This document shows, piece after piece, positions 43,445-52,500 of a stretch of 64,000 bases of DNA. The DNA comes from an uncultured Blautia sp. (GTDB lineage: Bacteria > Bacillota > Clostridia > Lachnospirales > Lachnospiraceae). Under the pieces are notes generated by a model. The model worked only from the letters and a program-made list of their open reading frames with translations. It searched no databases and had not been told where the DNA came from. Both the position numbers and the translations under genes were made by a program. The stretch spans positions 62,001-126,000 of the forward strand of contig CALBGI010000068.1 of the NCBI GenBank assembly GCA_937893675.1, given 5' to 3'. Positions within the stretch are counted from its first letter, which is position 1. The number at the start of each line of letters is the position of its first letter.

Positions 43445-44463
43445 AAGGTCACTCCCTTTTCGCCGTCTTCGATCTTGCCGATGATATACGGAGTATCTCC
43501 GGCTTCCTTCATGGCCGCCATTGCCTTGTCCACATCTGCCGGCGCTACAGCCACGATCATGCCGATTCCCATGTTGAAGGTATTGTACATCATCTGTTCC
43601 TCGATATCGCCTTTTTCTGCCATGAGAGTGAACACCGGCGGAATGGGATAGCTGTCCTTCTGGATCACTGCGCGCACGCCTTCCTTCAGCATACGGGGCA
43701 CGTTCTCGTAGAAACCGCCGCCGGTGATGTGGCTGCAGGCTTTGACCGTCACTCCTGCGTTTTTCACATTTTTGAGAGCTTTTACATAGATGCGGGTCGG
43801 TGCAAGAAGCGCCTCGCCCAAGGTTTTTCCAAGCTCTTCATAATATGTATCCAGAGACTGTCTTGTCATCTCAAACACCTTGCGCACCAGAGAAAAACCG
43901 TTGCTGTGCACACCGGTGGATGCCATACCGATCAGAATATCGCCGGCTTTCAGATCCTCTCCGGTGATCATATCCTTCTTGTCGCACACGCCCACTGCAA
44001 AGCCGGCCAGGTCATAATCCTCCTCCGGCATCAGGCCCGGATGCTCTGCGGTCTCTCCGCCGATCAGGGCAGCCTCAGACTGAAGGCATCCCTCTGCCAC
44101 GCCGCTCACGATAGAAGCAATCTTTTCCGGATAGTTCTTGCCGCAGGCAATATAGTCAAGGAAGAACAGTGGCTCTCCGCCTGCACAGGCGATATCATTG
44201 ACACACATGGCGACCGCATCAATGCCGATGGTGTCGTGCTTGTCCATGAGCATGGCAAGCTTCACCTTGGTTCCGCAGCCGTCGGTTCCCGACAGCAGCA
44301 CCGGTTCTTCCATTTCTTTGATCTTTGCCAGGGAGAAGGCGCCGGAAAATCCGCCCAGGCCTCCCAGCACTTCCTCGCGCATGGTTTTCTTTACATGTTC
44401 TTTCATCAATTCCACGGAACGATAGCCCGCTTCGATATCCACTCCAGCTTTCTTGTAATCCAT
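43438..44463 (-). CDS. purM: Phosphoribosylformylglycinamidine cyclo-ligase
   Basis: A 341-residue AIR synthetase. It has SGTDGCGTKVKLA, MCVNDIACAGGEPLFFLDY, LIGGETAEHPG and ITGGGFYENVPRML. The start is set at the ATG with GGGAGGTG 5 bases upstream, 12 codons inside the longest frame. That gives a 16-base gap after purE. Confidence 0.97.
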   Translation of the reverse strand: MDYKKAGVDIEAGYRSVELMKEHVKKTMREEVLGGLGGFSGAFSLAKIKEMEEPVLLSGTDGCGTKVKLAMLMDKHDTIGIDAVAMCVNDIACAGGEPLFFLDYIACGKNYPEKIASIVSGVAEGCLQSEAALIGGETAEHPGLMPEEDYDLAGFAVGVCDKKDMITGEDLKAGDILIGMASTGVHSNGFSLVRKVFEMTRQSLDTYYEELGKTLGEALLAPTRIYVKALKNVKNAGVTVKACSHITGGGFYENVPRMLKEGVRAVIQKDSYPIPPVFTLMAEKGDIEEQMMYNTFNMGIGMIVAVAPADVDKAMAAMKEAGDTPYIIGKIEDGEKGVTLC

Positions 44464-44479
44464 AATGCACCTCCCAGGC

Positions 44480-44980
44480 TTAGTAATTTTTATATCCAAC
44501 TTCCTGTAATCTTGCGTCTTTGGCCTCTACCTGCTCCTTCAGCTCCTGGCTGTAGGCTTTGAGTCTCTCAAGAAGCTCTGCATCCGAAGTCGCCAGGATC
44601 TTTGCGGCCAGAAGACCGGCATTTGCCCCGCCGTTGATCGCCACGGTAGCCACCGGAATCCCGGAAGGCATCTGTACAATGGAGTACAGGGAGTCCCTGC
44701 CGCCCAGAGAAGTGGTGTGCATGGGGATTCCGATCACAGGCATGGGGAAGATCGCCGCGCACATTCCCGGCAGATGTGCTGCCATTCCAGCTCCTGCAAT
44801 GATAACTTTAAAGCCTTTCTCTTCTGCTGTCTTCGCATACTCAAAAAACACATCCGGTTCTCTGTGTGCAGAAATGATTTTCATTTCAAAATCAATTCCA
44901 AGCTTCTCCAAAATGTCTGCCGCTTTCTGCATTACCGGCATATCTGAATCGCTGCCCATCACAATTCCTACTTTTGCCAT
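44480..44980 (-). CDS. purE: N5-carboxyaminoimidazole ribonucleotide mutase
   Basis: A 166-residue class I PurE with the N-terminal GIVMGSDSDMPVM, SAHREPD, the catalytic-site loop AGAGMAAHLPGM and GGRDSLYSIVQMPSGIPVAT. The start is set at the ATG with AAGGAG 8 bases upstream. It is first of the purE-M-N-D-sseB operon; purK is not adjacent. Confidence 0.97.
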   Translation of the reverse strand: MAKVGIVMGSDSDMPVMQKAADILEKLGIDFEMKIISAHREPDVFFEYAKTAEEKGFKVIIAGAGMAAHLPGMCAAIFPMPVIGIPMHTTSLGGRDSLYSIVQMPSGIPVATVAINGGANAGLLAAKILATSDAELLERLKAYSQELKEQVEAKDARLQEVGYKNY

Positions 44981-45044
44981 GTCTGTTCTCCTTTTGTGTA
45001 TATGAAATTTTTTATTCCAATAAGGGGGCCAATACCCCGCATAA

Positions 45045-45074
45045 ATTCTACTAGAAGTTACCTGCACCTGTCAA
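45045..45074 (-). promoter_or_regulatory. Promoter of the purE operon
   Basis: The minus strand has a perfect TTGACA (45069-45074), 18 bases, TAGAAT (45045-45050). The -35 overlaps the stop codon of the aminopeptidase gene. A small hairpin (GGGG/CCCC) lies in the leader; I see no purine-riboswitch core. Confidence 0.75.
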
Positions 45075-47110
45075 GAATTTTGCTCAAAAGGCTCGTTTAA
45101 TTTTTCCGTGCCCGCAAGTACAAAACGCCCGTTTTCAATGATGGAAACACCTTCCCCCTCATCGTCAATGACCCGGATGCTTCCCAGCTCGTCATAGGGA
45201 ATGGTGATATCCGTGTGGCAGCCGAAATACGCCAGACTCACATCATCCTTGCGCATATCGGAAATCTCATTGTCTCTGGCGATGATCTCCTTGCCGTCGG
45301 GATTGTACACCGGCGTGTCCTCTGCCCAGCTGTAGCAGGTGTCGCCCACTGCAAAGTGAGGTCCCATCTTTTCTGCAATAAGAATGGGAAGCTTGTCTGC
45401 AATGCCGTATTTCTGTGCCGCCACATAGGCCGTGGTGTTGGTTCCGATGGCAAACTCGCCCATGGCGATCCTGGGATGATGAAACAGGATGTTGTCCTCA
45501 ATGTATTTGCGGTTTTCCTCCTCGTTTTCAAAATTAGCGCAGGAGTAATCAATGACCTGTCCGCAGTCAAACACCAGCTTCAGATCCAGGAATTTGAGCC
45601 CGTTTAAGTAAACCTCCTTCACATGAAGGATTCCGCCTGTTCCTGCAAGCATGGGGGAGGTAAAGACCTCGCCCACCGGGATGTTCACATCTGCCACGCA
45701 GTTTTCAAAGTTTGTCTCCTTCTCCGGATGCTTCAATGGATGCAGATGGATCAAAAGATCTGTCTCATTGTCTCCTTTTCCTTTTACCTCCACCCATTCG
45801 CAGGTATCCAGCGTGTCTATGATCTTCTGCTGCACATTCTGGTAAAGCGTATAATCCAGATTATTGATCTTCACAATTTCCCTAAAGATCGCCTCGTAAT
45901 CCCCGCCGATCTCCGGAACCGGATAGGCAATGATCGTAAAGCTTCGCTCATCCCCTTTGATATAGCGGTTCACGATCTGACCGGATTCATTGTCAAGCTC
46001 CAGCGACAGCTTCTGCTGAGCCTCTGTGTAAGAAAGCGCCTCTTTTTTGCTCTCCGGCAAAAAGGGCTTCTCCCCGAAGGTCTCAATGCAGGCCGGCCCG
46101 CCGTGGACCTCTGCCAGATCTTTATATTTTTCGTAGGCATTCTGCATGGCCCGCAGCTTTCGCTGCACAAAATCGCTGTCAAGGAACAGCGCGCTGTCCT
46201 GACGGTGATCGTAATCATACTGCGCATTGGCAATTCCGCCGGTGTACCCCACGCGATGATATCCCTTTTTGCTGACCGCATGGGTGGCATGACGATAGAT
46301 CACAGGGGAAAGCCCCATGTTTGCAAACTGCTGCACCGCCGCGCGGACCATGCGCTCAAAGCCCAGGTTATAACGGATGTTCACGGTTTTCTTTTTGCTC
46401 ATATCCTTGCGCCCGGCGATAAAGCCAATGCGGTAACCTTCCGTGTAGGTCCGCGCCATATCGTCTATCTCTTCCTGAGAAAGTGAATTCAAAAAACGCG
46501 CCGCGCCCAGCTCATTTTCCGAAACAAACTCGCCGTAACGGTACAGATAGCGCAGATCCGTAAGATCGGAATCCATTACGATCCTCACCGCAAAATCCAG
46601 GGACGCATCCACACCCTCGCGGATCCTCTGCTCCATCATGTCATGGCTGTAATCATTTACGTAAGAGCAGAGGATCTTTTTTACGGCTTCCGCACCGGGA
46701 AGCTCCTCCTGTGTAAAAGCGGAATATACCTCCAGAAACAGTTCCAGGGTCACTGTCATATCCCAGATGCGGTTTTCAAAGGCGTACACAACAGCGCCTC
46801 TGAGCTCCCCGTAGAGAAAACAAAGCGCAGCTCCGTACTCTCCCAGCGCGCTTGCCGCATAAGCCGGGTTCCCGTAGCAGGTCTGATAGTTTTCCGCAAA
46901 AATATCCTCATAAAAGCTCTTGTTTTCCTCTGCCAGCTCCTGCAGCGTCTCTTCCCCCCAGGGCTTTTCCATGCGCGCCAGTGCACGGCTCAAAAAGGCT
47001 GCTTCGCTGTTAAAAAACGCACGGAAGGGCTTGGGTGCCTCCTCCTCTGTCACGATCTGCGCAACTCTCATTTTTGCAAGCGCCAGGCGCTCTGTCATCC
47101 ACTCGTCCAA
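45071..47110 (-). CDS. M29-family aminopeptidase with long N-terminal extension
   Basis: A 679-residue protein. The C-terminal part (about 370-675) matches thermophilic-type M29 metallo-aminopeptidases: NIPVGEVFTSPMLAGTGG, GEFAIGTNTTAYV, LIAEKMGPHFAVGDTCYSW and AYFGCHTDI. Standard M29 enzymes are about 370-410 residues. Here about 270 extra N-terminal residues look helical and acidic and resemble nothing I can name. The TTG start is supported by GGAG 8 bases upstream. No signal peptide, so peptide turnover in the cytosol. Confidence 0.85.
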   Translation of the reverse strand: MDEWMTERLALAKMRVAQIVTEEEAPKPFRAFFNSEAAFLSRALARMEKPWGEETLQELAEENKSFYEDIFAENYQTCYGNPAYAASALGEYGAALCFLYGELRGAVVYAFENRIWDMTVTLELFLEVYSAFTQEELPGAEAVKKILCSYVNDYSHDMMEQRIREGVDASLDFAVRIVMDSDLTDLRYLYRYGEFVSENELGAARFLNSLSQEEIDDMARTYTEGYRIGFIAGRKDMSKKKTVNIRYNLGFERMVRAAVQQFANMGLSPVIYRHATHAVSKKGYHRVGYTGGIANAQYDYDHRQDSALFLDSDFVQRKLRAMQNAYEKYKDLAEVHGGPACIETFGEKPFLPESKKEALSYTEAQQKLSLELDNESGQIVNRYIKGDERSFTIIAYPVPEIGGDYEAIFREIVKINNLDYTLYQNVQQKIIDTLDTCEWVEVKGKGDNETDLLIHLHPLKHPEKETNFENCVADVNIPVGEVFTSPMLAGTGGILHVKEVYLNGLKFLDLKLVFDCGQVIDYSCANFENEEENRKYIEDNILFHHPRIAMGEFAIGTNTTAYVAAQKYGIADKLPILIAEKMGPHFAVGDTCYSWAEDTPVYNPDGKEIIARDNEISDMRKDDVSLAYFGCHTDITIPYDELGSIRVIDDEGEGVSIIENGRFVLAGTEKLNEPFEQNS

Positions 47111-47145
47111 AGCATTTTCTCCATTTCTCTGATTTTGTCCTGTTT

Positions 47146-47742
47146 TTACTCTGTCATATCGTCCATGATATTTCCCAGCGCAACATGCTCGTCAATGCGC
47201 GCTTTCATATATTCCCAGATTTTTTCGGAACCCTCGTGCACACGGCTGTTCCGCGCGTAGATCTGGCTTTTTTTTACCCCGTGCTCTCTCCAGCTTTTTC
47301 CGCCCTGGGCATCTGTGAGGAGCAGCGGCTGGCAGTTGTCCATAACCCGGGCAAATTTTGCCTCCGCAGTCTCATAAGCCTCAAATTCCTCCCAGAGTTC
47401 CCGAACCCACTTTGCCTGGTCTTCGGGAAGCATGCCGAAGATCCGCTCTGCCGCCGCTTCTTCCCGTGCTCTCTGTGTGGCCTTCCCGGCTTCGTCGTAG
47501 GCATAGGTGTCCCCGGCGTCGATCTCCACCAGATCGTGGATCAGCACCATGGGAATCACACGGCCAAGATCCACATCCTCATTGGCGTATTCCTTCAGAA
47601 GCACCGCCATAAGAGCCAGGTGCCAGGAATGCTCCGCATCGTTTTCTTTTCGGTTTCCATCCGAAAGATACGTCTGGCGGAAAATATTTTTTACCTTGTC
47701 TATTTCTACAATAAAATCCATCTGCCGCTTCAGTCTGTCCAT
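47146..47742 (-). CDS. HD-domain hydrolase (YfbR/HDDC2-like)
   Basis: The 198-residue protein has the HD metal motif: AEHSWHLALMAVLL (His), LIHDLVEIDAGD (His-Asp) and the final Asp in ARVMDNCQPLLL. The family contains 5'-nucleotidases that act on deoxynucleotides. The ATG directly follows the stop of the upstream membrane-protein gene (TAAATG). Confidence 0.88.
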   Translation of the reverse strand: MDRLKRQMDFIVEIDKVKNIFRQTYLSDGNRKENDAEHSWHLALMAVLLKEYANEDVDLGRVIPMVLIHDLVEIDAGDTYAYDEAGKATQRAREEAAAERIFGMLPEDQAKWVRELWEEFEAYETAEAKFARVMDNCQPLLLTDAQGGKSWREHGVKKSQIYARNSRVHEGSEKIWEYMKARIDEHVALGNIMDDMTE

Positions 47743-48060
47743 TTATGATACCCCCGTCAAAAAAATCCCGATCCATATGATGACAACCATGCCGTTGACA
47801 ATGGAACCGATGATGCTTGTCGTGTGCTTTCTGTTTTCCTCCGAGAAGCTCACAAGTCCCATGATAAAGCCGTAAACGGACAGGAGCATTCCAAAAACAC
47901 TGAGGCCTCCCACGAGGAATCCAAAGGGTTCTCCCAGAAAAAAGGATACCAGCACTGCTGCCACAAACAGGAGAAAGGAAGCTATCGCCAATCCCAACGA
48001 CAGCTTCCCTTTTGCGGCTTCTTTTTTCTTTGCAAAAGCATACCTAAATCTTTTTGCCAT
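47743..48060 (-). CDS. Small membrane protein (DUF6142-like)
   Basis: A 105-residue protein with a basic N-terminus and three hydrophobic segments (about 22-42, 46-72 and 82-103). It resembles the short Lachnospiraceae proteins grouped as DUF6142, though I am not certain. It overlaps vanZ by 17 bases and touches the HD gene. Confidence 0.7.
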   Translation of the reverse strand: MAKRFRYAFAKKKEAAKGKLSLGLAIASFLLFVAAVLVSFFLGEPFGFLVGGLSVFGMLLSVYGFIMGLVSFSEENRKHTTSIIGSIVNGMVVIIWIGIFLTGVS

Positions 48061-48517
48061 AGTATATTCTCCTCAGGGCATTGCAGATATAAAAAAGCAG
48101 ATATCCCAGCGCAACGCCCAGCGTATTTAAAATCAGGTCGTCCACGTCAAAGCTTCCCACCTTTGTGGCAAGCTGTATGACTTCCACCGTCAGGCTGATG
48201 CAAAACCCGGAAAGGATCACCAGAAATCCGCTTCGCCTGCGGCGTGTGATGACCGGCAGGATAAAACCGTACGGCATAAAGCCAACGACATTTCCCACAA
48301 TATTTGTCAAAAGCGCAAACGTCCCCAGCTGATCCCGATATTTCCAGAAGCGTTGTATTTCCACAAAGGGTGTGAAATTATAGCGATAGGCCTGCTCTGC
48401 CTGCGCAACACGCCCGTATTCCTCCACAAAAAAGAGAAGATATATCAAGATCAGCATATAGATCACGAAGAGGACAAAACCCACGCGCCGTATGGTCTGT
48501 TTCGTTTCGTTTTTCAA
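48044..48517 (-). CDS. VanZ-family membrane protein
   Basis: A 157-residue protein with four or five membrane helices. The VanZ signature is around NFTPFVEIQRF, NIVGNVVGFMPYGFILP and the SLTVEVIQL-DVDDLILNTLGVALGY block. The function of most VanZ homologues outside teicoplanin resistance is unknown. The TTG start has GGGGAG about 5 bases upstream. A GTG 15 codons earlier (48562) lies in a hairpin and has worse spacing. Confidence 0.85.
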   Translation of the reverse strand: MKNETKQTIRRVGFVLFVIYMLILIYLLFFVEEYGRVAQAEQAYRYNFTPFVEIQRFWKYRDQLGTFALLTNIVGNVVGFMPYGFILPVITRRRRSGFLVILSGFCISLTVEVIQLATKVGSFDVDDLILNTLGVALGYLLFYICNALRRIYYGKKI

Positions 48518-48598
48518 AATTCTCCCCTCACTGAAAGCCTTTCCCCAAACAGTGGATCGCACAGCTCCTTCCGCACCGCGTGCGTTCTCTGTGATCCA

Positions 48599-48751
48599 CT
48601 AAAAGGTCAGGTCTGATTTTCTCTTGAGGAGCTTCGCCCCGTTTACGATCATCAGAACCCCTGTCACGATCCCTGTCACAAGAACAATGATGCCCAGAGC
48701 CAGGCTTCCTGCTCCGGTGCTTCCCATCACCTTATATACTTTTTCGTTCAT
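48599..48751 (-). CDS. 50-residue single-helix membrane protein
   Basis: The frame begins MNEKVYKVMGSTGAGSLALG. One hydrophobic helix (about residues 14-37, GIIVLVTGIVTGVLMIV) is followed by a basic tail KLLKRKSDLTF. GGGAGA lies 7 bases before the ATG. It sits 21 bases after pyrE. Its stop codon is in the 5' side of a stem (AGTGGATC/GATCCACT) that precedes vanZ. The family is not recognised. The strong ribosome site and helix argue it is real. Confidence 0.65.
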   Translation of the reverse strand: MNEKVYKVMGSTGAGSLALGIIVLVTGIVTGVLMIVNGAKLLKRKSDLTF

Positions 48752-48772
48752 AAGCAATCTCCCTTCTGCTGC

Positions 48773-49453
48773 TTATTTTGCTCCATACTGGCTGTAATAT
48801 GCGTCAATGGCCGCCTTCAGGGTATCGTCAATGATGATCTGGCCTTTGTATTCCTTATTATAAAGGTGCTCCACAACCTCGGCCATGGTCACAATGGCGT
48901 TGGTCTCAAAGCCGTACAGATCCTTCACTTCATCCAGCGCACATTTCACGCCTCCCTTGCCAACCTCCATGCGGTCCAGAGAAACCATAAGTCCCTTGAT
49001 CTCCACATCTGCGGCCCCTCTCACCTTGGGAACGGTCTCTTCCATGGATTTTCCGGAGGTGGTCACATCCTCGATCATGATCACTCTGTCGCCGTCTTTC
49101 AGCTTGCTTCCAAGAAAGCTTCCCTTGTCTGCTCCGTGGTCTTTTTCTTCCTTGCGGTCTGAGCAGTAGCGTACTTCCTTTCCGTAAAGCTCGCTGTAGG
49201 CAATGGCAGTAACTACGCCCAGGGGGATTCCCTTGTATGCCGGTCCGAACAGCACATCAAAATCATCGCCGTATTTCTCATGGATTGCCCGCGCATAATA
49301 CTCGCCCAGACGTTTCAGCTGAGAGCCGGTCACATACCCTCCCGCATTCATAAAGAACGGTGATTTGCGTCCGCTCTTCAGTGTAAATTCTCCAAACTTC
49401 AGCACCTGGCTGTCTACCATAAATTCAATAAATTCCTGCTTATAGCTTTCCAT
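48773..49453 (-). CDS. pyrE: Orotate phosphoribosyltransferase
   Basis: A 226-residue pyrimidine-synthesis enzyme. It has FTLKSGRKSPFFMNAGGYVTG, GPAYKGIPLG, the RKEEKDHG loop (catalytic Lys) and the PRPP motif VIMIEDVTTSGKS. AGGAGG lies about 10 bases before the ATG. No other pyr gene is adjacent. Confidence 0.97.
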   Translation of the reverse strand: MESYKQEFIEFMVDSQVLKFGEFTLKSGRKSPFFMNAGGYVTGSQLKRLGEYYARAIHEKYGDDFDVLFGPAYKGIPLGVVTAIAYSELYGKEVRYCSDRKEEKDHGADKGSFLGSKLKDGDRVIMIEDVTTSGKSMEETVPKVRGAADVEIKGLMVSLDRMEVGKGGVKCALDEVKDLYGFETNAIVTMAEVVEHLYNKEYKGQIIIDDTLKAAIDAYYSQYGAK

Positions 49454-49521
49454 TTTCTCATATCCTCCTGTATTCAGGCACCGGAATCCTCTTCCCGACG
49501 CCCTGCATATCTTTTTTTATT

Positions 49522-52500
49522 TTACCACACCGTGTCCAAAATAACAATCGGTTTCGGAAAAGGAAGCCCCTCGGACTTCTTTGTGACAATTATTTTTTTA
49601 TCAATACGCTCCTTCAGTTCCGGTACATGGGAAATAATTCCTACCAGAGCGTTGTCTCCGGCCATTCTCTGAAGCGCGTTCAGCGCCTTGTTCAAGGCTT
49701 CTTCATCCAGCGCGCCGAAGCCCTCATCCACAAACATGGTATCCAGGCGGATCCCTCCGGCACAGGACTGTATCTCGTCCGAAAGCCCAAGAGCCAGGGA
49801 AAGGGAAGCCATAAAGGTTTCGCCCCCGGACAATGTTTTAACGCTTCTTTCACTTCCGTTATAGTGATCCGTCACATTGAGCTCCAATCCGCTTTTTGCC
49901 GATCGGTTGTCGCTCTCAGCCGCCCGCTTAAGCTCGTACTGCCCCTGGCTCATGGCCATAAAACGCAGGTTGGCACGCCGCAAAATGCGGTCAAAATAGG
50001 CTGCCTGCACATAGGTTTCCAGAGTTACCTTGTCTTTGCCGTTCAAGTTTCCTCCTGCCGTTTCCGCCAGGGCCTTGACCCGGACGTATTCTTTTTCCGT
50101 CAGCTCCATTTCCTGCTGCTTTGCGTGAACCTGCCGGAAAATGCCCTGGTTTTTTTCCTGCCTGTGAAACAGACTCTTCTCCAGACTCCGCAATTCCTCC
50201 TGCCGTTTCCGGCAGTGTTCCTTCTGCGCCTTGAGCTCCTCTTCGTCTGCCAGAGCTTCCTGATCCTGCAGCTGACTCTCCAGCGTTTTAACCGAAGCCT
50301 CCAGGAATGTGTGTTGTTTTTGAAGCGCTTCAAAAACTTCCGTCTGCGCTTTCAGGTCTTCCTCGAGGCTTTGTTTTTTGTTCCTCAGCTCCCGGATCCT
50401 TTGCAGCAGCGCTTCTTCTGTCTCTCCCGCAAGCTTTTCCTCCTGCGTTTTCTGCTGTTTTGCCAAAGCGTTCTGCTCTGCACCGGTTCTTGCCAGAACC
50501 TGCAAAAGCCCTTGTATTGCATCCTTGCAGGCGTCTTTTTTTTCTTCCAGCTCCCTGCATTCCTTTTGAAGACTTTCTTTTCTTTCCAGACTTTTTCTGT
50601 TTTGGAGCTGCTGTTTTTGAAGCTCTGCCAGCTCTCTGTTGGCTTCCTCCGCCTGCTTCTTAAGCGACTCTTCGGATTCCCCCTGAAATTCTTCCAGATG
50701 ACTTTTGGCAATCCCGATCTTTTTTTCGTGCTCCTGCACGCTCCTGTGGCACCGTTCTATCTCCTGCTGGCAAAGCGCAAGCTCTTCCTGAAGTCTTTGC
50801 AGCCTTTTTTGCCGACGCTCGTTTTCTTCTTTTTTTTGCTCTGCTTCCACAAGCTGTGCAGAAAACCACTCCATGATCTCTTTTCTTGTTTCCAAAAGCG
50901 CTCCCGAAAAAAGCGCTTCCGTCTGCTGTCCTGCCGCGCGCTGAAGCTGAAAAAGCTTTTCCTCCTGCTGCGTTTTCTTTTCTGTTTTCTTTCCGGCCGC
51001 GCTCTGCAGGTCTTCCCTGAGCCTCTCAAGCTGCCCCTGAAGCTTTGAAATTTCTGTTTCCAGCGTTTCTTTCTGTTCCAGGCCTTTCTGGCACAGTTCC
51101 TGCCGGCGCTGGTTTTCTTCTTTCTTTTGAAAAAGCGCTTCCCCGGTCTGCTCCAGCCAGTCCTGTGCCTGCTCCAGCGCAGAAAACCGCCTGGCTTCCC
51201 CGGTCGTTTCCTCCGTCAGGGCTCCACACTCTGCCAAAAATTCCGCCTGGCTTTTCGCTGTCTGCCGCTTCAGATCCCCCGCCTGTCCACTGAAACGGGA
51301 CGCCCTTTCCCTCGCCTCGGTAAGCGTCCCGAGCATTTCATCAAGAGCCGCCTTATCCGGGACCACCCGGGACTTTTGGGCCGGCTTTGGATGATGGCAG
51401 GAACCGCACACGGGGCAGGCGTCGCCCTCTCTCAGGGTTTCCGCCAAAAGGCCTGCCTGCGCCCCCAGGTAGAGCTTTTCCAGACGATCGTACTGCGCCT
51501 GATACTGTTCCTTTTCTTTTTCCGCCTCCTGATAGTGCTTCTGGGCCTGCAGCAGCTCCTGCTCCAGAGTCCCGCATTTCACAAAGTCCGCTTCCAGCTC
51601 TGCCTGCCGCCGTTTCCACTCCGCCAGTCGTATGGCTTCCGCCCTCAGTTCCGCCAGCATGGCATCCGCACCTCTGACCTCCTGATAGCCCGCCTGCTTC
51701 TGTTCCAGCACCTTTATTATGCGCTCTTCTTCCTCCAGAAGCCGGCGCTCTTTTTTTTCTTCCTGCTTTACACTGTCTGCGAGCTGTTCCAGCGCGTCAT
51801 AAAGCTCCCGGAACTGGCTCTGCTGCCTTTTCAGCTCCGCAAGCTGGCCTGCAATTTTTACGCCCTGCACATCCAGCCCGGAGAGCCCTTCCATCTGGCG
51901 CTTGCTTTCTTCCAGGCTCTGACCCAGGATCCGGGATTTTTCCTCGTCCACCTGCTTTCCTTTGACCGCCTCCTGAAGCTCCCTGGTATAATTTTGCAGA
52001 TCCGCAAGCCTTTGTTGCAGCTGCTTCTGCTCCCTGTCCTTTTCCCGGTATTTTGCATTCAACACTGCCAGAATCTCTTCCAGATTGCCAAACGCCTCCA
52101 GCTCCTGTGCCTTCTCTTTCAGTTCCCTGCCAAATTCCGCCTCTTTCTCCGCCTGTTGTTCTTTCTGCTCCTCTGCATTTCTTTTTTCCTGCTCCTTCTC
52201 AGCAATCAGCGCCTGCAGATTCCGAAGCTCCTCATAAACCCTTCTCTTTTGCTCTGCCTGCTCTATCTGAAGCCCAAGTGTTTCACATAGGAAAGCTGCT
52301 TTTCTGCAGTCCTCCAGCTTTCGCTTTTCCTCCTGAAGCTGCGGAAGCAGTCTCTCCAGCTCCAGCGTATGTTTTTCCAGCTGCTTTTTTGCCCCCTCCT
52401 GCTGTCTTTTTCTTTCTTCCTGACGGGCAAACTCTGCCAGCTGCTTTTCCGTCTCTCCAAGCCTTTGTTTCACCTCTGCCTGCTGCTTTTCATTTTCTTC

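Noticed and set aside
44981..45050. Possible purine riboswitch in the purE leader
   Set aside because: Only a short GGGG/CCCC hairpin is present; the conserved core of the purine aptamer is missing and the leader is too short.
49627..52290. Phe/Leu-rich plus-strand frames opposite sbcC that look like membrane proteins
   Set aside because: They arise from the complement of Glu/Lys/Gln codons in the coiled coil, not from a real membrane protein.
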